This document shows, piece by piece, positions 13,428 through 18,201 of a stretch of 18,201 nt of DNA. The translations under genes were made by a program, and so were the position numbers. The DNA is from Alphaproteobacteria bacterium (GTDB lineage Bacteria; Pseudomonadota; Alphaproteobacteria; Caulobacterales; Parvularculaceae), in NCBI GenBank assembly GCA_030428745.1, contig JAUIEG010000006.1, forward strand, positions 1 to 18,201, read 5' to 3'. The notes under the pieces are model-generated. The model did no database searches. It was not told where the DNA came from and saw nothing but the letters and a program-made list of their open reading frames with translations. How positions within the stretch are numbered: position 1 is the stretch's first letter; every line of letters starts with the position of its first letter.

Positions 13428-15164
13428 ATGAGCGGCCGCTATATCGGCCTTGCGTGGGTGACCCAAAGCGCGTACGCGCGCGCCGAAAAACTGGCGCAGG
13501 ACGCGGCTGCGATCCTTGGACTTTCGTGCGCTGGCCGTTCAGGCGCCGCCGTGCTTCTCGTCGACTGCGGCGGTGTCGAGCGTGTCGTCGTCCGGGGCAG
13601 CGTCATGGTAATCGGCGATATGTTCGCCCGCGAAGACGGGCGCGGCGCAGGGGAGATCACTGAAGCTGCGGCGCGACGAATATCGGAATCGGGCGGAACA
13701 GATCTCTTCCGCCTGTTCTGGGGAGACTATATCGGCGTCCTTCTCGAGGAGCCGGTGCGCGTCCTGCGCGATCCATCCGGCGGCGCGCCATGTTATTATT
13801 CGGACTGCGGCGACGGGCTGATGGCGTTTTATTCGGACGTCGATGTCGCCGTGCGGCTCGGCCTCGTCCAAGGGACGATCGACTGGCCGGTGTTGCGGCA
13901 ATGGCTCGCCTGGCCCGCATGGCGTTCGGCGCAAACATGTCTCGAACATGTCCGTGAACTGCCGGCGGGCGGTCGGCTCACTTTGGCAAAGGGTTCGGCG
14001 TCGCTTGATCAGGCCTGGAGCCCGTGGGATTTCGCTAATGCGAGCCGGCAATTTACGCAGCGGCGCGACGCCGCTGAAGCGCTTGGCGCGGTCATCCTTC
14101 AATCGACGCGCGCATGGAGTTCCCGCTCGGCGTCGCCGCTCGTCGAACTGTCGGGCGGTCTCGATTCCTCGATTGTCGCCGCGAGCCTTCGCGAGGCCGG
14201 CGCTAATTTTGAGTGCGTCAATCTCTGGTCGCCGGAGTCGGGAGAAGACGAGCGCGGCTATGCGATCAAGGCCGCCGAATTTTTGAATGCGCCGGCCCAT
14301 CTCGCCGCCATGTCGGCCGATGCCTTCGATTTTACAGGCCTGCCGTTAACGCGGCGGCCGCGGCCGTCGCATCATCCGCTGAAGCGGATTGCGGACTGCA
14401 CGATGGAAGCGGTGGCGCATCGCATTCATGCGGACAGTTTCTTCAGCGGCAGCGGGGGCGACTATGTGCTCGGCTATTTGAGCAGCTCGGCGCCGGCGGC
14501 GGACGCCTTGCTTGCGCATGGTCCCGGACGGCGGTTTTTTTCCGCTGTCGGCGACGTCGCCGAACTGCACGCCTGCAGCGTGTGGAAGGTTGGTCGGCTT
14601 GCCCTGAAAAAGGCGGTGTCGCCTCCCCGGAAAAATTCAGGGCACGGCGAATTTCTAGCAGACGCCGCCAGTCTCGCGCCGCCGCCGCCGCATCCATGGA
14701 CAATCGCACCGCGGGGCGCGCTCCCAGGGAAGATCGAACATATCGCCGCGCTCAGCAAAAGCCATGGCGTCAGAGACGGACGGGAGCGCGTCGCATTCGG
14801 TCCCTTGCGCATGCCGCTCCTCTCGCAGCCGGTAGTCGAGACGAGCCTCAGAATTCCAACCTGGATGAATGTCGCTGGCGGCAGGAACCGATCGGTCGCG
14901 CGGGACGCGTTCGCAGGGAAACTGCCGGCCGCAATCCTCAATCGGCGGTCGAAAGGAACATTCGCCGGTCTTAACGCCCATGTGCTTCATCGCCGTCGCT
15001 CCCGCATCGCAGAGTTGCTGCTTGGCGGCCTTCTGCGGGAAAATGACGTGCTCGATGCAACAGCGCTTGAACGCGCCATCGCCTCACATGAGACGCTTTC
15101 AGACGCCGCCTCTTCGGCGATGCTGGAATTCGCTTGCGCCGAACTCTGGGCGCGAAGCTGGTGA
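13428..15164 (+). CDS. Lasso cyclase, asparagine synthetase-like (protein C)
   Basis: This is a 578-residue protein related to class B asparagine synthetase. The N-terminal glutaminase-like part (about 1-190) keeps DLFRLFWGDYIGVLLEE and RVLRDPSGGAPCYY but has no catalytic Cys at position 2, as expected because lasso cyclases do not use glutamine. The ATP pyrophosphatase loop is LSGGLDSSIVAASL (SGGLDSS at 242-248), with SGSGGDYVLGY further on. It should activate the Glu8 side chain as an acyl-adenylate and join it to Gly1. ATG 13428 follows the B stop with no gap (TAAATG), so translation is coupled. Its stop is only 4 bp from that of the convergent isopeptidase gene. Confidence 0.93.
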   Translation: MSGRYIGLAWVTQSAYARAEKLAQDAAAILGLSCAGRSGAAVLLVDCGGVERVVVRGSVMVIGDMFAREDGRGAGEITEAAARRISESGGTDLFRLFWGDYIGVLLEEPVRVLRDPSGGAPCYYSDCGDGLMAFYSDVDVAVRLGLVQGTIDWPVLRQWLAWPAWRSAQTCLEHVRELPAGGRLTLAKGSASLDQAWSPWDFANASRQFTQRRDAAEALGAVILQSTRAWSSRSASPLVELSGGLDSSIVAASLREAGANFECVNLWSPESGEDERGYAIKAAEFLNAPAHLAAMSADAFDFTGLPLTRRPRPSHHPLKRIADCTMEAVAHRIHADSFFSGSGGDYVLGYLSSSAPAADALLAHGPGRRFFSAVGDVAELHACSVWKVGRLALKKAVSPPRKNSGHGEFLADAASLAPPPPHPWTIAPRGALPGKIEHIAALSKSHGVRDGRERVAFGPLRMPLLSQPVVETSLRIPTWMNVAGGRNRSVARDAFAGKLPAAILNRRSKGTFAGLNAHVLHRRRSRIAELLLGGLLRENDVLDATALERAIASHETLSDAASSAMLEFACAELWARSW

Positions 15165-15168
15165 CACA

Positions 15169-17241
15169 TCAGCCGCCGCTTTCGCTTATTTCGTGCGAAG
15201 AGAGCTCATGCATTTGCCGCTTGAGCTTTCTCCAGCGTTCGTACTGGTCCGCCTTGCCAGGGTCCGGATCCTCGCTGCCGAGCAGCCAGAAGCGGAACCA
15301 ATCGAGGTTCCGGTCATAGACAGAAAGCTTGTGACGCGGCTGGAACTTGATGTGGGGTTCGTGCGGATAGGCCCATAATTCCACGGGGACGCCTGCCCGG
15401 CGCATGCGCGCGTAATACTCGATCACGGACCGGTATTCCTGTTCGGCCATTTGCATGAGGATCGGCGCCGTAAATTCCTCCGGATAAAAGGCTGGAGACA
15501 GTTCGCGCCAGCGATCCGGCGTTTCTTCGGGCGTTCCCAGACCCCATTGCTCGCGCGCGCGCGGCGCAAACCCCGCCTGCATCGACCGGAACCAGTACCA
15601 GGTCGGCGAGGCCGCAGACGAAGCAACCGACGCGGCGGCGAGGAGATCGGAATGAGATGCGGTCCACAAGGTGACTTCGCTGCCGAAACTCAGCCCGCCC
15701 ATGCCGATATTCCGCCGGTCGACGAAGCCGCGCGCCGCGAGGAGATCGGCGGCGGCGGTGACGCCTTCAAGACCCGTCTGGTAATCATCTTTCGCATCGC
15801 GAGCCTCGCGCCCGGGCAGCCGTGCGTTCACGCAAAGCGCGGCGACGCCGGCTTGCGCCATGGGGATCAGCGGCCATTCATCGCCGAAGCCGCCGCGCAG
15901 GAAACCCGGACAGACATAGTAAGTGACGAACAGCGGCAACGGGCCTGCATCGCTTTGCGCTTTCGGCGTAAAGAGATGACCGGTGAAGCGCCGTCCCCGC
16001 TTGTCCGTCCAGGCGAGGAACTCGACATCGACGCTCCCGCGCATGGCGGCGGCGAGGCGCGCATTCGGCTCATAGAGCACGGCGCCGGGGCCGCCATCTA
16101 ATGGAATGCTGACAAGACGCGGCGGCGCGGCGGCCTCTGCGGCGACGCAGACGGCCGCATGCTCACCTATTGCGCATGGCGTCTTGCCGCTGCGGTCGCC
16201 GCTCAACAGGCCATCGGATCTGGCGACGAGGCGCAACGCGTCGTCTTCCGGCCGCCACACATAAAGGCTTTGCGCGTAGCCCCGCTCCGCGTCGCGCGAC
16301 GTGATGATGAGTTCATCGTCGTTCCGCCAGGCGAGGGCGACGATCTTCAAATCCGCGCAGGCGCCGCACATCATCGGGCGCTTTTCCAGGCCGGCGCGGC
16401 TCACGCGCAAAACGGTCTTGCCTTCAGGCGTCTCCGAGATAATAGCGACAAGATCGCCCGACGGCGAACGAACGGCGAGCCCGGCCGCCGGATCATTGGC
16501 GCGCAGCCGCTCCGCTTCGCGGTCTGCGGCTTCCCGCACGGCGCCCGTGTTCAAATCGAGGACGCGGACGCGCTTGGGCGCGTCCCACAGAAGCTGACGG
16601 CGGATCATGCGGTCATCGGTGCGCTCGCTTGCCAGCCGGCCGTTGATGAGCACCGACCGGAACAGTCCCTGGCCGGCAAATATGGAGTCGTCGAAGAGGA
16701 CGCCCTTTGCATATTCGTCCTCTTCGGCGCGGACGATTTCCTCGCGCGTCGCGCCGACCCTGTAAATCAGCGCGCTGGCGCCAGGGTCGAGCACGAACGC
16801 TTCGATATCGGCGGCGTCCGACGTCAGACGCTCCGCCTTGCCGCCGTCCCGCGCCGCGCGCCAGATCTGGACCTCTCCGTCGAGAAGCGCGCGATAATAT
16901 ATCCAGTGAGAGTCCGGCGACCATTGCGGCGGCTCGTTTATTGAGAGCCCGCCATTTCGTAGCGGCGCTCCGCCATCCGCAACGCGGATGGGCGTTCCGT
17001 CATCGTCGAGGCGGCGCACGCGCCACGCCGAGCGATATGAGTTGTCCTCAATCGACGCGCGCTCCTCGCGAAACGCGACATACGCGCCGTCAGGGGAGAT
17101 GGCGACGCTGGAGAGATCCTTGATCTCGACCAGCATGCGTGTGGTCACGGGCCGGTCTTGCGCCGCCGCTCTCCCAAGCGGCGGCGAGACATTGGCCAAC
17201 AAAAAGACCGCAAGAAGAGAGATCGGCCGAAGCATCGGCAT
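15169..17241 (-). CDS. Lasso peptide isopeptidase, S9 (prolyl oligopeptidase) family, AtxE2-like
   Basis: This is a 690-residue protein. Residues 1-28 look like a signal peptide (hydrophobic LLAVFLLANV, then GRAAAQD), so a periplasmic location is likely. Beta-propeller-like repeats (for example SVAISPDGAYVAFREE and PPQWSPDSHWIYYRA) occupy about 35-400. The C-terminal alpha/beta hydrolase domain has the nucleophile Ser518 in GGLSFGSE and His630 in AYPHEPHIK. The acid is probably Glu600 or Glu602 in MAEQEYRS, as known AtxE2-type enzymes use Glu rather than Asp. These enzymes hydrolyse the lasso isopeptide bond and linearise the peptide. An ATG at 17235 is an alternative start. The receptor gene upstream is in the same orientation, 45 bp away, so they are probably co-transcribed. 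Confidence 0.9.
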   Translation of the reverse strand: MPMLRPISLLAVFLLANVSPPLGRAAAQDRPVTTRMLVEIKDLSSVAISPDGAYVAFREERASIEDNSYRSAWRVRRLDDDGTPIRVADGGAPLRNGGLSINEPPQWSPDSHWIYYRALLDGEVQIWRAARDGGKAERLTSDAADIEAFVLDPGASALIYRVGATREEIVRAEEDEYAKGVLFDDSIFAGQGLFRSVLINGRLASERTDDRMIRRQLLWDAPKRVRVLDLNTGAVREAADREAERLRANDPAAGLAVRSPSGDLVAIISETPEGKTVLRVSRAGLEKRPMMCGACADLKIVALAWRNDDELIITSRDAERGYAQSLYVWRPEDDALRLVARSDGLLSGDRSGKTPCAIGEHAAVCVAAEAAAPPRLVSIPLDGGPGAVLYEPNARLAAAMRGSVDVEFLAWTDKRGRRFTGHLFTPKAQSDAGPLPLFVTYYVCPGFLRGGFGDEWPLIPMAQAGVAALCVNARLPGREARDAKDDYQTGLEGVTAAADLLAARGFVDRRNIGMGGLSFGSEVTLWTASHSDLLAAASVASSAASPTWYWFRSMQAGFAPRAREQWGLGTPEETPDRWRELSPAFYPEEFTAPILMQMAEQEYRSVIEYYARMRRAGVPVELWAYPHEPHIKFQPRHKLSVYDRNLDWFRFWLLGSEDPDPGKADQYERWRKLKRQMHELSSHEISESGG

Positions 17242-17286
17242 TCGCGCAACTTTCAGAAATTCATGAGGGGCGATTAGCGTGTCGTT

Positions 17287-18201
17287 TCAAAACCGCTTGC
17301 GAAGCGTGACCGCGACGATCCGGCCGAGCGGAGACGAGGTTGTGCTGTCGAAATAGATTCCCTGTTGAAGCAGGGAAGGGCTGAAGGCGTATGGCGGGTC
17401 CCGGTTGAACAGGTTGGTGACCGAGAGCGCGATCCGCAGGTCGGACAATGCGCCGGCCTGCTGGCCGAAATCATAAGCGAGATTGGCGTCGACCGTCGTC
17501 CAGGCGGCGATGTCTTCATTCGGTGTGACGCCGGTGTCGGCGGCGCCGGACACGTAATTCACGATTCCGGTCGCTGCGAGTCCCGACATTTCCCAGGTCA
17601 GTCCGCCGCGCGCGCGCCAGTCAGGCGGATTGGCGATGGTTCCAGACTGAACGGTTTCGGGGAAGGAGGGAACATTTTGCTGACGGATGTCGAGCCATGT
17701 TGTGTTGGCGAAGGCGGTTAATGATGACCCGGAAAGGTCGAAAAACTGGCGATAGGAGATATCGACGCCGCGGACGGTCTGGGACATCGCGTTTTGCTGT
17801 GCGTTGTTGACGATCGCGACGACGCTCGCGGGATCGTATGGCGCGCCGGTGAGATTGACGAAACGTGAGACGCCGGCGATGAGCTCGGCTTGGCGGTCCG
17901 CCGCCGGATCGCGCTCCACGAAGTCGCTGAAGGCGGGATTGATCAGCGCCGTCGCGCCCGGAGAGACGGGCACCACCACGCGATCGTCATAGTCGATTGC
18001 GAAAAAAGTCGCCGACAGGGTCAACGGCGCGTCGCCGTCAAAATCCGCGTCGAAATCGGCGCCGGCGGTCCAGGAGCGGGAGCGTTCCGGTCCGAGGTCG
18101 GGGTTCCCGCCAGTGGCGAAGATCACTTCGCCGCCGCCTGGCTGGCTGAACACCGAGGCGGGGTAGAGGACCGCAGTCTGCGCAGAGAAGAGCTGTTGAA
18201 A
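17287..18201 (-). CDS. TonB-dependent receptor, C-terminal part (5' end missing)
   Basis: 304 residues of open frame enter from the right edge with no start inside the window; an internal GTG at 18153 is not the true start. The segment GGNPDLGPERSRSWTAGADFD is the hallmark 'NPxLxPE' region of TonB-dependent receptors. Alternating beta-strands follow (LTLSATFFAIDYDDRVVV, VRGVDISYRQFFDL, WRARGGLTWE, VDANLAYDFG, LRIALSVTNLFNRDPP). The protein ends LGRIVAVTLRKRF, with the terminal Phe needed for outer-membrane insertion by BAM. Placed 45 bp before the isopeptidase gene, it probably imports the lasso peptide or a complex of it. The substrate and any FecI/FecR partner lie beyond what can be seen. 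Confidence 0.92.
   Translation of the reverse strand, partial: FQQLFSAQTAVLYPASVFSQPGGGEVIFATGGNPDLGPERSRSWTAGADFDADFDGDAPLTLSATFFAIDYDDRVVVPVSPGATALINPAFSDFVERDPAADRQAELIAGVSRFVNLTGAPYDPASVVAIVNNAQQNAMSQTVRGVDISYRQFFDLSGSSLTAFANTTWLDIRQQNVPSFPETVQSGTIANPPDWRARGGLTWEMSGLAATGIVNYVSGAADTGVTPNEDIAAWTTVDANLAYDFGQQAGALSDLRIALSVTNLFNRDPPYAFSPSLLQQGIYFDSTTSSPLGRIVAVTLRKRF

Noticed and set aside
17287..18153. GTG 18153 as the start of the TonB receptor gene
   Set aside because: The frame is open to the window edge, and the sequence is only the C-terminal barrel, without plug domain or signal peptide.
1..18201. tRNA genes, att direct repeats, insertion sequences or CRISPR arrays
   Set aside because: I looked for cloverleaf arms, regularly spaced repeats and transposase motifs and saw none. 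Element ends and integration site are therefore outside the window or not recognisable.

Overview
This is GC-rich DNA with Shine-Dalgarno-led genes, and its gene families point to an alphaproteobacterium. I cannot name the genus. I see no rRNA, tRNA, CRISPR array or transposase.

Positions 1 to about 7200 (all minus strand) are part of an integrative conjugative element or conjugative plasmid. In transcription order the genes are ardA (antirestriction), a conserved element protein, a large ParB-like protein, a DUF736 protein, an FseA-like DUF6499/DUF2285 activator, an RdfS-like HTH protein, a TraF-like S26 peptidase and a MOB-type DUF3363 relaxase cut by the left edge. Strong stem-loop terminators follow the conserved element gene, the parB-like gene and the DUF736 gene. 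The order activator, excisionase, protease, relaxase matches the quorum-controlled excision and transfer module of the Mesorhizobium symbiosis island. A roughly 185-nt imperfect hairpin lies directly upstream of ardA.

Positions 7580 to 11440 (minus strand) hold a quorum-sensing locus: luxR, then a probable operon of luxI, a phytanoyl-CoA-dioxygenase-like oxygenase, an AraC regulator and an isochorismatase-fold protein that appears to lack its catalytic residues. A 16-bp perfect palindrome between luxR and luxI is a good lux-box candidate.

Positions 11747 to 18201 hold a lasso peptide locus. On the plus strand lie a GntR regulator, a 42-codon precursor gene (12540-12668), a fused B1/B2 protein (RRE plus leader peptidase) and an asparagine-synthetase-like cyclase. 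Converging on them from the minus strand are a TonB-dependent receptor (cut by the right edge) and an S9-family lasso isopeptidase. The predicted core is GEPGFVTEIDDQLPASSITD, with a Gly1-Glu8 macrolactam ring. The layout suggests that the peptide is made, exported, taken back up through the receptor and opened by the isopeptidase in the periplasm.

The quorum-sensing and lasso regulators are divergent and share a 308-bp intergenic region. The most notable points are this arrangement, the acidic new lasso core and the ardA-linked hairpin.
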